The translations under genes and the position numbers were made by a program. A stretch of 64,000 bases of DNA from positions 151,243,967-151,307,966 of the forward strand of contig NC_134644.1 of NCBI RefSeq assembly GCF_030463565.1. Direction: 5' to 3'. This DNA comes from Pelecanus crispus. Taxonomy: Eukaryota > Chordata > Aves > Pelecaniformes > Pelecanidae. This document shows positions 38,890-51,310 of the stretch, piece after piece. Positions within the stretch are counted from its first letter, which is position 1, and the number at the start of each line of letters is the position of its first letter. The notes beneath the pieces were generated by a model. It was given only the letters and a program-made list of their open reading frames with translations. It did not search any database and was not told the origin of the DNA.

Positions 38890-41660
38890 ATGAAATGCCT
38901 CTACACGAACGCACGCAGCATGGGGAACAAACAGGAGGAGCTGGAAGCTGCTGTGCTGCTAGACAGCTACAACCTGATTGCCATAACTGAAACCTGGTGG
39001 GACAAATCCCACGACTGGAATGTGGCTATTGATGGCTACAGGCTCTTCAGAAGGGACAGGCAAGGAAGGAGGGGTGGAGGCGTTGCCCTCTACGTAAAGA
39101 AATCAATACAGTGTGAAGCACTGTCCCTGAAGAATAGCCACGAGCAGGTTGAAAACTTATGGGTAAGAGTCAGAGACAGAGGCAACAAAGGGAACCTTGT
39201 GGTTGGTGTCTACTACAGGTCGCCTGATCAAGGGGAGCCTGCTGACGAAGCCTTCTTCCTCCAGCTCTGGGAGGCTTCGCTCTTGCAGACTCTTGTCCTG
39301 CTGGGGGACTTCAACCACCCTGACATTTGCTGGAAAAGCAACACGGCGAGCTGTAGGCAATCCAGGAGATTCCTGGAATGCATAGACGACAAATTCCTAA
39401 GCCAGGTAATAGACACACCTACCCGAGGGGACGCGATACTGGATCTGATGGTGACCAATGCAACTGAGCTCATTGGTGATGTCAAGACTGGAGGCAGCTT
39501 GGGCTGCAGTGATCACGCATTGGTGGAGTTCACACTCCTGAGGGACATGGGAAAAGTGAGGAGTACAGTCAGGACCCTAAATTTTAGGAAACAAACTTCC
39601 AGCTCTTCAAGGAGTTAGTCAGAAGGACCCCCTGGGAGACAGTCCTCAGGGACAGGGGAACGGAACAAAGTTGGCAGATCTTTAAGGACACCTTCCATAG
39701 AGCACAAGAGCTATCAGTCCCCAAGTGTAAAAAGTCAGGCAAGGATGGGAAGAGACCAGCATGGCTGAATCGAGACCTGCTGGTCAAACTAAAGAGTAAG
39801 AGGGAACTGCACAGGCAGTGGAAGCAGGGACAGGTGTCCTGGGGGGAATACAGGGAAAAGGCCCGGTTGTGTAGGGAGGAGGTCAGGAAGGCCAAGGCGA
39901 GGATGGAGCTGAATTTGGCAAGGGATATAAAGAATAACAAGAAGGGCTTCTACAGGTATATCAACCAGAAAAGGAAGGTTAAAGAAAGCGTACCCCCCTT
40001 GATGAACAAGAAAAGCAAACTTGTATCAACGGACGAGGAGAAGGCTGAGGTATTCAACAACTTCTTTGCCTCGGTCTTCACCGGCAACTTTTCTCCTCAC
40101 CCCTCCCGAATCGATGGACCAAAAGATGGGGACCAGGGGGGTAAAGCCCCTCCCACTGTAAGGGAAGATCAGGTTCGAGACCACCTGAAGAACCTCAATG
40201 TACACAAGACTATGGGACCTGATGAGATGCATCCCAGAGTCCTGAGGGAATTGGCTGATGTAGTTGCCAAGCCACTCTCCATGATATTTGAAAAGTCATG
40301 GCAGTCCAGTGAAGTGCCTGCTGACTGGAAAAAGGGGAATGTTGTGCCAATTTTTAAAAAGGGAAGAAAGGAGGACCCTGGGACCTATCGACCTGTCAGC
40401 CTCACCTCTGTGCCTGGGAAGATCATGGAGCAGATCCTCCTAGAAGATATGCTCAAGCACATGGAGGACAGGGAGGTGATTCGACATAGCCAGCACGGCT
40501 TCACCAAGGGCAAGTCCTGCCTGACCAACCTAGTGGCTTTCTATGAAGGAGTAACTGCATTGGTTGACAAGGGAAAAGCAATGGATGTCATCTACTTGGA
40601 TTTCTGTAAAGCGTTCGACACAGTCCCCCACAACATCCTTCTCTCTAAATTGGAGAGATATGGGTTTGATGGGTGGACTGTTCGGTGGATAAGGAATTGG
40701 CTGGATGGTTGCATCCAGAGGGTCGTGGTCAATGGCTCGATGTCCACATGGAGACCGGTGACAAGTGGGGTCCCTCAGGGGTCCGTACTGGGACCGGTGC
40801 TATTTAACATCTTCATCAATGACACAGGCAGTGGGATCGAGTGCACCCTCAGCAAGTTTGCAGACGACACCAAGCTGAGTGGTGCGGTTGACACACCAGG
40901 AGGACGAGATGTCATCCACAGGGACCTGGACAAGCTGGAGAGGCGGGCCTGTGTGAACCTCGTGAGGTTCAACAAGGCCAAGTGCAAGGTCCTGCACCTG
41001 GGATGGGGCAACCCCCAGTATCAGTACAGGCTGGGGGATGAAGAGATTGAGAGCAGCCCTGCGGAGAAGGACTTGGGGGTACTGGTGGATGAAAAGCTGG
41101 ACATGAACTGGCAATGTGCACTTGCAGCCCAGAAAGCCAACCGTATCCTGGGCTGCATCAAGAGAAGCGTGGCCAGCAGGTTGAGGGAGGTGATTCTGCC
41201 CCTCTACTCTGCTCTGGTGAGACCCCACCTGGAGTACTGCGTCCAGCTCTGGGGCCCTCAGCACAAGAAGGACATGGACCTGCTGGAGCGGGTCCAGAGG
41301 AGGGCCACCAAAATGATCCAAGGGCTGGAACACCTCTCCTCTGAGGCCAGGCTGAAAGAGTTGGGATTGTTCAGCCTGGAGAAGAGAAGGCTGCGAGGAG
41401 ACCTTATTGCGGCCTTCCAGTACTTAAAGGGGGCCTACAGGAAAGATGGGGAGAATCTTTTTAATAAGGCCTGTTGTGACAGAACAAGGAATAACGGATT
41501 TAAACTAAAGAAGAATAGATTTAGACTAGACATTAGAAAGAAGTTTTTTGCAATGAAGGTGGTCAAGCACTGGAACAGGTTGCCCAGAGAGGTGGTAGAG
41601 GCCCCATCCCTGGCAACATTCAAGGTCAGGTTGGACGGGGCTCTGAGCAACCTGATCTAG
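38890..41660 (+). pseudogene. CR1 ORF2, endonuclease-reverse transcriptase, one frameshift
   Basis: The likely start is the ATG of MKCLYTNARSMGNKQEELEA at 38,890. The AP endonuclease follows: ITETWWDKSHDWN, RRGGGVALYVKK, VVGVYYRSPDQ, LLGDFNHPDI and the closing SDHALVEF. After LNFRK (about 39,590) the frame shifts by one base and the first frame stops at 39,616-39,618. The second frame continues without a stop through the reverse transcriptase: [79 protein letters not shown] and the catalytic FADDTKL (about 40,855). It ends at DGALSNLI. One indel is the only lesion seen, but it should abolish a single ORF2 product. Confidence 0.9.
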
Positions 41661-41762
41661 TTAAAGCTGTCCCTGCTCACTGCAGGGGGGTTGGGCTAGA
41701 TGACCTCTAAAGGTCCCTTCCAACCCAAAGCATTCTATGATTCTATGATGATTCTATGATAA

Positions 41763-42584
41763 ATGTATGAAATACAGTAACACCTGCAGAGGTGCGTAAG
41801 GTCCAAGGCAACTGGATGACTTTAACTTCAACTAGAGGAGGTGGTAAGAGGGCAGAAAGAGAAAGTGAGGGGAGACCAAGGAATGCTGCAGTTTTCTTTG
41901 AAGCCACATACAGAAAACGCTGCCACAGGAAGAGTGTGTTGTGGGAAGTTCACTGGGAAGTCTAGGAGGGCTAGCGAGGGCAGGACACCAACTTGCCTAA
42001 AATAGCAGTGTTGAAGTACAGGATTAGAAGAAGAAGGAGGAGCAGAGAAGGAAGGGGAGCAATAGTCCAAGTTCTATTAATTTTTTTAAGTCCATCTAAT
42101 TTCAGCATAGACTTAAAAAAAAGAAACCAAAACAAAACAAAACCTCCAGGGGATTCTTCCATCTAGGAACTCAAGCTTTGAAGCAAAATCTGTTTTTCTG
42201 TCTTTATCAGATCTCTTTGCTGTCCCACTTCTTTCTCCCATTTTAATATTTAATTGGCTTCAGCAGAGATGATCTATTGCTAGTTCTGTGTCAAGCTCTT
42301 GCCAGTAACTCCATGGGGTCTGAGCTTCCTCCAGTCATCTCATGCTCCTATTTAAAATATTTTAACTGGAAGGCTTAGATAACTGCATTTCAGAGACTAC
42401 CATTTTGCAACAAAATTCCATCTGGTCAACATTAGGTCCACTAACCATGGTTGAAGTGAAAAATAATCTTGCTTTCATGTGAAGGCTGCACAGCTTCAGT
42501 TAAGCGTGATTTGGAGTGGGATAACTTGCTACTAATGACCATCAGCACTGACAGCAGGAAAACTAGCTTTTAAGAATCCAAATT
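41763..42584. other. Spacer between CR1 and RGS22 3' end
   Basis: This stretch of about 820 bases probably contains the RGS22 3' UTR if its last exon is not spliced further. I saw no AATAAA on the minus strand close to the stop, so the transcript end is not located. Confidence 0.4.
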
Positions 42585-42617
42585 TCAAAGCACACTTGTT
42601 GGCAGTCTGGTACTCAC

Positions 42618-42727
42618 TTTCTGTTTCTTGGGAAGATTTGAGTGTTTCTCCAAAATCACACTACTCTTTGGAGAAATGGTGGATTTTTCAGAGTTTCCAG
42701 GCTTTGGGAAGGACATAGACGAGGTAC
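42618..42727 (-). CDS. RGS22: RGS22 last coding exon seen (C-terminal tail)
   Basis: On the minus strand ccatatgcag precedes GTACCTCG. The G split from the previous exon gives Gly, then TSSMSFPKPGNSEKSTISPK and SSVILEKHSNLPKKQK. This is a Ser/Lys-rich, poorly conserved tail. A strong donor (AAA/gtgagt) follows at 42,618/42,617 in phase 0. If it is not used, the frame reads VSTRLPTSVL and stops at TGA 42,585-42,587. Both ends are possible and no terminal exon further left was identified. The exon identity rests on frame, splice signals and position after the previous exon. Confidence 0.6.
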
Positions 42728-42799
42728 CTGCATATGGAAAGAAAATTAAAATTATGAGAAACTGAAAGGGTTTATATTACATAGTGCTATTGCAAGCCC

Positions 42800-44062
42800 T
42801 ACTGCTAAATTTGGGAAGCTGGCAGCTCATGGCTTGGACGGGCGTACTCTTCACTGGGTAAAAAACTGGTTGGGTGGCCAAGCCCAGAGAGTAGTGGTGA
42901 ATGGAGTTAAGTCCAGTTGGTGACCGGTCACGAACGGTGTTCCCCAGGACTCTGTTCTGGGGCCAGCCTTGTTCAATATCTTTATCAATGATCTGGATGA
43001 GGGGATCGCGTGCGCCCTCAGTAAATTTGCAGATGACACCAAGTTGGGTGGGAGTGTCGATCTGCTGGAGGGTAGGATGGCCCTGCAGAGGGACCTGGAC
43101 AGGCTGGACCAATGGGCCAAGGCCAACTGTATGAGGTTGAACAAGGCCAAGTGCCAGGTCCTGCACTTGGGTCACAACAACCGCATGCAATGCTACAGGC
43201 TTGGGGAAGAGTGGCTGGAAAGCTGCCTGGCTGAAAAGGACCTGGGGCTGTTGGTTGACAGCCAGCTGAACATGAGCCAGCAGTGTGCCCGGGTGGCCAA
43301 GAAGGCCAACAGCATCCTGGCTTGTGTCAGGGATAGTGTGGCCAGCAGGAGCAGGAAAGTGATTGTCCCCCTGTACTTGGCACTGGTAAGGCCACACCTG
43401 GAATCCTGTGTCCAGTTTTGGGCCCCTCAATACAAGAAAGACATTGAGGTGCTGGAGCATGTCCAGAGAAGGGCAACAAAGCTGGTGAAGGGTCTGGAGC
43501 ACAGGTCTTATGAGGAGCAGCTGAGGGAACTGGGGTTGTTTAGCCTGGAGAAGAGGAGGCTGAGGGGAGACCTTATCACTCCCTACAACTGCCTGAAAGG
43601 AGGTTGTAGTGAGGTGGGTGTTGGTCTCTTCTCCCAGGTAACAAGTGATAGGACGAGAGGAAATGGGCTCAAGCTGCGCCAGGGGAGGTTTAGATTGGAT
43701 ATTAGGAAAAATTTCTTCATGGAAAGGGTAGTCAAGCATTGGAACAGGCTGCCCGGAGAGGTGGTGGAGTCCCCATCCCTGGAAGTGCTCAAAAAATGGG
43801 TAGATGTGGCACTTCAGGACATGGTTTAGTGGGCATGGTGGTGTTGGGTTGATGGTTGGACTGATGATCTTAGAGATCCTTTCCAATCTTATTGATTCCT
43901 CATTTTTACTTTCATTATAAATAATCCATCCACCAAGCCAGGAAACATGAAATTGCTACTCTACCCTTAACTGGTTTAGTGTTGGACTTGGTAATGTTAT
44001 GTTAATGGTTGGACTGGATGATCTTAAAGATCTTTTCCAACCTAAACGATTCTATGATTCTA
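42800..44062 (+). mobile_element. 5'-truncated CR1 LINE in RGS22 intron, double-tailed subfamily
   Basis: The plus strand carries the second half of CR1 ORF2: AHGLDGRTLHWVKNWLGG, a premature TGA near 42,920, then a 286-codon open frame (42,969-43,829) from [12 protein letters not shown] and [10 protein letters not shown] to the [20 protein letters not shown] end. The sequence differs clearly from the CR1 at 38-41.8 kb, so it belongs to another subfamily. Its 3' UTR has two successive CR1-type terminal modules and ends ttctatgattctat. It lies antisense to RGS22 in the intron before the last exon. The 5' boundary is approximate. Confidence 0.9.
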
Positions 44063-44562
44063 TAAATGGAGTTATTTAATGAACAAACAGGTCATAATAT
44101 CCTTGGGGAAGACCTAAGAGGATCTTCACGGCTGAAACAAGGGTGAAGCAATGTCTCTTACATCCCCCGAAAGCATACTGACAAACTGGTGAGAAAAAAG
44201 TTTCATCTCTCTGGTTGTACATAAGTTGATGAAGTGCAAGAAGCCAGGGAGGTGAAATATGTATGTGAACCAAATAGGATTGCCATGTCACTCTGCAGAA
44301 TGAAGAAATGGCTATATTCCTCTCTGCAGTAGTATCTGTGCAGTAAAGGCAATACTGGTACCCTGCAACTTTCACTTTCCCTTTCTTATAAAACTTATTA
44401 CTCACAAGTGTGGTGCAGAGAGCAACTCCCTTGCAGACAGCATAAGAGAGGCAGAGGTTTATGTATGCAACTCCAAAGGAGAGCAAACAAAGTCCTTATA
44501 CTGAGAGAATTTCACCTAAGCTATAAGCTTGCCCTCCGAAACTACAGAGCTTGGTTAACAAC

Positions 44563-44665
44563 CTGTAAAGAATGATGATGAGTTTCTCTCCAGATCTTCT
44601 TGCATTTTAAGGAGTATTCTTTCCTGCTCCAAGGCTTCTATGTACTTGGAATAGGACCAGGAAGC
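44563..44665 (-). CDS. RGS22: RGS22 coding exon
   Basis: This 103-base exon between ttcttgcag and gttgtt encodes ASWSYSKYIEALEQERILLK and then MQEDLERNSSSFFT, leaving one base for the next exon. The WxYSKYIEALEQERILLK helix is a conserved feature near the RGS22 C-terminus, after the last RGS domain. The donor (ACAG/gttgtt) is weaker than average; if read through, the frame stops at once (TAA). Confidence 0.85.
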
Positions 44666-45766
44666 CTGCAAGAACCATTAAAAAACATCAGCCTCCAGAC
44701 CATATCACTGGTAGTTCCTGGTCCATTTCAACAGTGAGACAAAAAAATTGTTTATGTTATATCCCTGTTATTGAATAATCACAATTATTAAGAAGAGAAG
44801 TTTTGTCATAATAATACTGGAATAATGGGAAAAACGGTATTGCTGCAAATAAGCAAATCTCACAACACCATGAAATGCAATTTAAGCAAGTTTGACAGAT
44901 ATGATGTTTGCATTCATCTATTCTCCATCCCTTTTCTGAGTCCTATTCTCTCTCCTTTTGTCTTCAAAACTTAAATACAGCAGACGCAGACCTTTCCCCT
45001 CCCAAAATATCAGTCTTTTGTGCTATCGAGGACTTGATTTTATCTCCCTGCCACATCCTTCCAGTGTGTCCTTTCTCAAATAGTCAAAGGTCTCATTAGC
45101 CTCACAGTTCTTTCTGCCTGCCGTCTCCAGCAGAATGCTGCTACCACTAAAGGCAAATCAGCTGGAGTTGTTATCCTTTCCTTTTCTAAGGAACAAATGT
45201 TGCTCTTTACATTGGAAGAACTACAGTTCAGGTTCTGTGTAAGTTCTAGGTTACTCTCCAAAATCAGTATGGGAACTGTACTTTTATTTGGCCTTTTTTT
45301 TCCTTACAGCTATTTTCTGTCAGATTTACTATTCAAATGCCTAGATTTCCTAAATGTGTTCAGCTTCAGTTTTTGACGTATGAGCAGAACAAAACTCAAG
45401 CCTAAACCAAATTCTTTCAGGATATGAATTTTACAAGTAATAAAAAGATTCTTATTCCAGAATTGAACTTCCTTTTCTTCAATTTATCTTTAAATAAAGA
45501 TTCTGTTTAAATCTACACACCTAAAGGGCTTAATATGTTGTTAGATACTAATACTACTCAGAACCTAAAAAATTAGTAAGTAAAGAAAAAAAATCACCTG
45601 TAAGATAGGTAAACTTATAACAGTGAAGTTAATTGTAGAAGAATGAACAGTTATCAAAGAACCATGTGATAGTAGTATTCAATAGCAAACCCCAGCTTCC
45701 CATTCTCCCAAGATCATTTTCTCTCTCTTGAATAATGATATCTGTAGCAACATGTTTATTATTCAC

Positions 45767-45874
45767 CTGCCACCCATATCCATTTGAAAATGATGTTGGT
45801 CCTCTCTCCACACCAATCTTATCTACTGAAGCACTGCTTGACAGACTGATGAGTTTTGTCTCCACTTCTTTACC
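45767..45874 (-). CDS. RGS22: RGS22 coding exon
   Basis: This 108-base, phase-0 exon is flanked by cttattggcag and gtgaat. It encodes GKEVETKLISLSSSASVDKI and then GVERGPTSFSNGYGWQ. It is a low-complexity linker between the last RGS domain and the C-terminal helix. The identity is inferred from frame, splice sites and position; the sequence itself is poorly conserved. Confidence 0.75.
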
Positions 45875-47853
45875 CTGCCAATAAGAAGAACTCATAATTA
45901 GATGTAAACAATAGTTACTGAGCTAAAGTAAAAAGCAAAGTTTGTGGAAGCAAAAATTGTCACTGGAAACAAGGTAGTGTCATATGCAGTAATGTTTTGT
46001 AATGCCCAGTTTCATAATTCATCATGTTGGGCATAATAAAAAATAGCAGAAGATACTGCTTTTTTAAAGCATTTCTTTGTCCTAACAGAAGTTTTCTGAC
46101 CTCTACACTCCTGCAGACTGTCTTGCTTTCAGATTCAATACCTGCTCCAAAATATAGCTAAGTGAGAGGGCAGACCTGCAACAAAATGTGTTTTAAGGAC
46201 AGAGAGGCCATTGTGATCCTCTGATTTGGCCTGAGGTATAAATGTAGAACACAGGATTTCTCCTGATTAATTCTAGCTTGGTCCTGTAGCTGTGAATGAA
46301 TTACAGTATACATGTTAGGCAGACAGGCAATCTCATTTAAAATATTTACAGTGAAGGACAAGGCATTGTAACCCTTGGTGAACCATTCTAGTGATTAACT
46401 ATTTGTCATTTTCGTGTTTCAGTGTTTTATTAAGGCGGCCCCTTTGCACATTCGGTCTGATGATCCCAAAACTCTTTATGAACATTAATCAATGTTCATA
46501 TTTAACCTCACATAATTAACCCCACAACATCCCCATGAAGCAATTAATATGTATCCCATTTGCAAATGAGAAAGTGAGAAAAAAAGAGAGGTCAAATGGT
46601 TCCCAAAGTCACTCAGAAAATCCCTGAAGGGTCTGGAAAAGGATCAGAATATCCTACATCCTTGCTGCCAAGGCGCCTTTTCCTTCCTTATCATCCCCAC
46701 TGTCCTATGGACCCATCATCTATAAAAGTGACTTTTGCGTATAGAAATTCCCAGGCAGTGTGGTTTTTATCTTCTCTCCAGAAGCAGGCTTACTAACTTC
46801 TGTGGCACACTCAATTGATGGAACAGGGAAGCCAAAGCAAATACAGAAATAGTGTGTATACTAATATACTACAGTTTATGTTTGCTAGCTTTCTCAATGA
46901 GAATGGTGAATTAAATGGGGTCTTTAATAATGTCTTCTCATAATAAATTAGGCAATGTTACAGCAATGTCATATCCCATGACATTACACCAGTTACAAAT
47001 AAATAAGCTTCTGCTGAGAAGCTTAAAGAGAGATGAGGGAAACATGGAAAAGGAAAATTAATGCTTACAGTTTTACCTTTCTCTGCTAAGAGCATGGGAA
47101 GAGTAAGTACAGATTTACAGTGTAAGTTAAAAATACTTTGTACACTTGAAAGCAAAATATCTAGAATCTATTTTGGAAATAAAATGCAGTTATCATACAA
47201 CAAATTACAAATTCTGGCATCAAGGAAGTCTAAAAAAGTGACTAATGATATTTTTTAAAGTATGTGGCATGTGCATCTAGCAGATAACAAAGGAACAGAT
47301 CCATGGATGGGCCGAAGATGAGCCCATATACCTGTGCCACGCTAAGGGCAAATATGTGAAAACAGAGAAGGAAACCATACTCTCCTAAGGCAGTATCTTT
47401 TGAAACAACTGTCTCAGCTCAATACTGAAGCAAGCATATTATGTTGAATGTTCAAGCTTACTTCACCCTGTACCTACCCATCCGTGCCTTCTAGACACTA
47501 AGCTTGAAAGAGGTCTCTGCATTATACAGTGCTTGCATGTCAGCCACTCCTCCCCTGCACTGAGCTCATTGCCAGGAAGCCTTCAATAGGATTTGCCCCA
47601 TAAATAACAAATAGGCGCACACAAAAATTATTGAGATAGTCAAATAATATGAAGTCATGGGTCATTGTCCAGTGAAAACCTCCTTGTCTGCCCATTTTTT
47701 CCATTATACTACATAAAAGTCCAACTCTTATCCAGTCAGTTCAGAAAGTGAGGTGACCCCAGGGTCACCTCAAATTTGTGAGACGGGAGAAAGTAAAATT
47801 CCTCCTCCAGGACCATGACATATTTGACATATAAACCCAAACCAGCAACTGAT

Positions 47854-47878
47854 GGGGGGCGGGGGGGGGGGGGGGGGG
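47854..47878 (+). repeat. G-run (G6 C G18)
   Basis: A near-pure G tract in an RGS22 intron. On the transcribed minus strand it is a C-run. It is prone to sequencing length errors. Confidence 0.9.
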
Positions 47879-49624
47879 AATATATCTAAGAAAAAAATAT
47901 CATTTATAACCCTTGCCAGAGCTTTCCTCTCCTTCAGCGCGAGCCTGGTGGGGCAGACGAGCAGAGACATTATTTTAAATGCCACAAATCATCACCTTCT
48001 ACAAGCTGCCAAGTGAATCTGCTATCGCTTATGTTGGATGAACCTTATCAGTATCCTTCAGGGATACTGAATCATTTGAATAGTCACGTTGTCACTGAGG
48101 GGACAGAAATCTCAGGCAAGAGAACAAGGAACAGCAAATTCTTTAAACAATAATAGAGGGGGGAAAGGGTTTCAAAAACTTATCTGTTCCACCTATTCTT
48201 TCAAGAGATTTTAAAAGGTAACTGGTTTACTGATAATTTTTTGTGGGAAGAATAGTCTGCAGACTGTTTACTGAACTGCATTCTCTGCCCGTCACTTTCT
48301 AAAATTTCTTACGCTATTTCCCATCTTAGAAGGGTAATTCACCTTTCCCATTTGTTCCCCATAAAAGTTAGGCTTTTGCCCTCCTGGCCAAGATTTGCTC
48401 TTTACTTCCTTGGTCTTAATCAGAAATCTTATAGACAGGCAACAAACAGATGGAAAAAATAAGTCTGTGAAAACGCAAAAGTGCATTACTTTGAAATATT
48501 GCATTCTTGCGCTGTAAGTATTGCCAATGGCCTTGCCAGACATATCTGTACAGAGGCAACGTGCTTTGGAGAAAGGAACATGAGTTCTTGGATTTTAGAC
48601 TTCACTTGACATTGGTCTGTGACCTTGAGTAATGCTTCACTGGTCCTCAGTTTTCTTGTGTCTAAAAGAGGGTAACAATGTGTACATGTTCTTATGGGCA
48701 TATATGTCTTTATCTGTCCAGGTACTCATGTGGTTCTCATCATGACCAGTATCTCAACACATGTGTACATGGTATTTAAAATATGTAAAGGTCTTTTAAT
48801 GCTACTTATGATATTTTGCAAGTCCAATAATTTCTCTGCCCTTAAAGGAATGTTCTCTCCTCAAAGCTGGCCAAACAATTACATTTTGTAAAAAATAAAC
48901 TTTTGCAAAGCCTATAATCAATAGAAAAAAAATCCATTATATTTTAATAACAAAATTCCAAGAAAAACAATTTTACAAGCAAGCATTCCGCTGTAGAGGT
49001 CACAGTTCTGTTAATGCACTGAAACTGTCTGGAAACTCATTGTGAACAGTCTAACAATTTCCCTGTCAAAGCTGAGAAATATTCAAGAAAAGACAAAGGC
49101 TATACAAAGCAATTAGCACATAAAGATTTTTAAAAATAATGTGCAGACTTTTCAAATGCTCCTTGTGACAAATAGATATGAAATCTGGTTTGGTTTTGTT
49201 TTGCTTTCAACAGTGACCCAGGACTGTAAATTCTAAAATAGGACAGTACATACCGAAAGTGAAAACAGGTCTGCAGTTACCCGTTGTACACATGGACTGT
49301 ACATAGATCTTTTTTTTTTAAATTCAGCCCTCGTTTTTGCTCTTCTCTTGGCACAAAGGATGACTAAAATACATTTTTCCCTCTGCTTAATGAAAGGAGT
49401 ATTCCATTGACTCATCTGCTTCAAGTTAAACGTATGTATATGCACTGGCAGGATTGGGAACTGATCGCCCTAGGACCGGGTCACATGTGAAGCTTGAATT
49501 CTAACAATAAGATTTCGGTAGCTTTGGATCAGGCTGAGAAAGGTATTCGAATTCATGTGTGTTTGCTCATGAAAGAGTTTTTATGTGGTTTGTCAGCTGT
49601 CACCTGAAACTTTGTGAGCCTTAC

Positions 49625-49765
49625 CTCTGCTGTTTTGCCTTCCTTCTTTCTCATCTTTTTTCCTTTTTTTCTCTCCAAGGCAAGTAGAATTTTGTCACTA
49701 GACAAATTGCTTCGAAACTTACAAAATTTTGGCCAAAATTTAAACAGAAGAGCAAAAATAGTCAT
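49625..49765 (-). CDS. RGS22: RGS22 coding exon, end of the last RGS domain
   Basis: This 141-base phase-0 exon follows ctttctgtgcag and precedes gtaagg. It encodes MTIFALLFKFWPKFCKFRSN and LSSDKILLALERKK, then a lysine-rich run (about twelve Lys within twenty residues). The first part is the closing helix of the RGS domain, directly continuing FREAQ from the previous exon. The basic tail is a linker and may contribute to nuclear or nucleic-acid contacts, which is only a guess. Confidence 0.92.
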
Positions 49766-51310
49766 CTGCACAGAAAGAAAAGCAAGTCAATCTTGACCAT
49801 ATTAAGAAAACAGAGTTTGCTGTAAAAGAAAATGTAGTTTACCATGAGAATGAAATAACTATTTCTTTTTGAATACACAGCCTTGTTCCTCCCACGTACC
49901 GTGTCCTGACATTTCAGCCCAGCTTTGCTCGGCACATGCTTTTCATCAGTGTGTTTATTACTGGTGAGAAATCTTCCTAAAACACAGTTAAAAGGCACTT
50001 TCTTTTTTTATATTTCCCTAAACAATTGTTTGCATTAATGAAAACATCCATCATTTTTTACAAGTATTCCTGATAAAATATACACCAGTAGAATTGCTTT
50101 TGCACCACTGTTCCGCTCAAGTATTTCAAATATTCAGTTCATTAGGGAGAGGGGTTTTTTTCCCTCCTTAAGAGAAAGGAAATACTTTTTTGCCTCTGGA
50201 AAGGCTCTTAAACCACATTACAGATCTATGAGCAAATCTTGGATAATTTTTAAATGATATAATCTCTCACAGGGTCTTTTTTGAACTAGAATAAGAAAAA
50301 CAATTTTAGAAAAGCAAACAGAGGGGCTCAGTGAATTCTGTTGCTGCACGTACTAAGGCTCACATTTTTCAATTTATTTAGGTGTTTAATTCTCATTGAG
50401 AAACTTGGCTTCAAAGGAGCCGAGCATGCTCAGCACCTCACTGCTTCTGGCTCAACAGACTTGAAAGTGACATGTGAGTCACTGTCATGTTCCAGTCACA
50501 GCTTTTTGGCCAAGTTCTTCCCTTGGTTTTGCGCCACATTTCTGGAGTTCACTGGGTTTTACACAGGCTGAAATGAGACTTCTTATTTCACCTAGGACCT
50601 ATATGAACCCTTTTCTCTGACAAACCGTTCATCTTTTGTGATCCAAACACTTTATGGACTCACAGTTGATGTTTAAAGGTGTTGGTGGCAATTTTATAGG
50701 AAAAGAGGAACTAGCTTTTTTGGGTTTAGAAGATAAGTCAGAGAAGATAGTAATGACAAATAAGAAAATAGTCTGTAGTAAAGGTTCACAAATCGCTGTT
50801 CAGTCTGATTAGTACAAAGATCAGAGAGAAAATTGTCTACAGCCATTTAATACAGAGTTTCTGTAATAGAGAAAGACATTCAGTAAGTTAAGCTGTCTGT
50901 GCTTTACTCACATCTGCATTTTTTTCATAACCTACAAAAACTACAAACTTTCTAACTACAAATTACTTCTCTGACATTAACCAAGTGGTAAAGAACAAGC
51001 AATTAAAAACATAGACAGAATTCATTTCTACTGCCAGAATTCCTAATGCAGACCTGGATAACACTTTTCCAGGATCAGCTAGCTGTCAGAGATTGTCCAG
51101 TTTATTGAGCAGTAAATATCTGAAGCCTGTCTGTCATCTCCACCATACAGTCTTCATTGAAATGCATGACTGTAGTGCTCTCCTTCGTGCCCTACATAAG
51201 CAGGCTTATGTATGGAGTCCAAATTGTCACATAAGCAACAAAGACTGTCCTTAAAATCAGACACACAGACTCTAGTCAGATCTGTTACAGAGATTCTCCC
51301 AGCTTCTTAC

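Larger units (their letters stand above)
38004..41762 (+). mobile_element. Nearly intact full-length-type CR1 LINE
   Basis: CR1 is the main non-LTR retrotransposon of birds. This copy has an ORF1 esterase domain, a complete ORF2 with AP endonuclease and reverse transcriptase, and the 3' UTR with the terminal gttgggctagatgacctc...ttctatgattctatgatgattctatgat. Only one frameshift (near 39,585-39,600) breaks ORF2, so the insertion is young in evolutionary terms. The 5' limit is unclear: CR1-like sequence is certain from about 38,060, and the 37,560-38,004 stretch may be 5' UTR or ORF1 remnant. It lies between the LTR-like repeat and the RGS22 3' end. Confidence 0.9.

Noticed and set aside
40800-41333. 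177-codon minus-strand open frame
   Set aside because: It is the antisense of CR1 ORF2. The same antisense frame appears over the related copy at 34.0-34.4 kb.
42777-43886. 369-codon minus-strand open frame
   Set aside because: It is the antisense shadow of the CR1 reverse transcriptase on the plus strand, and contains no RGS22-like sequence.
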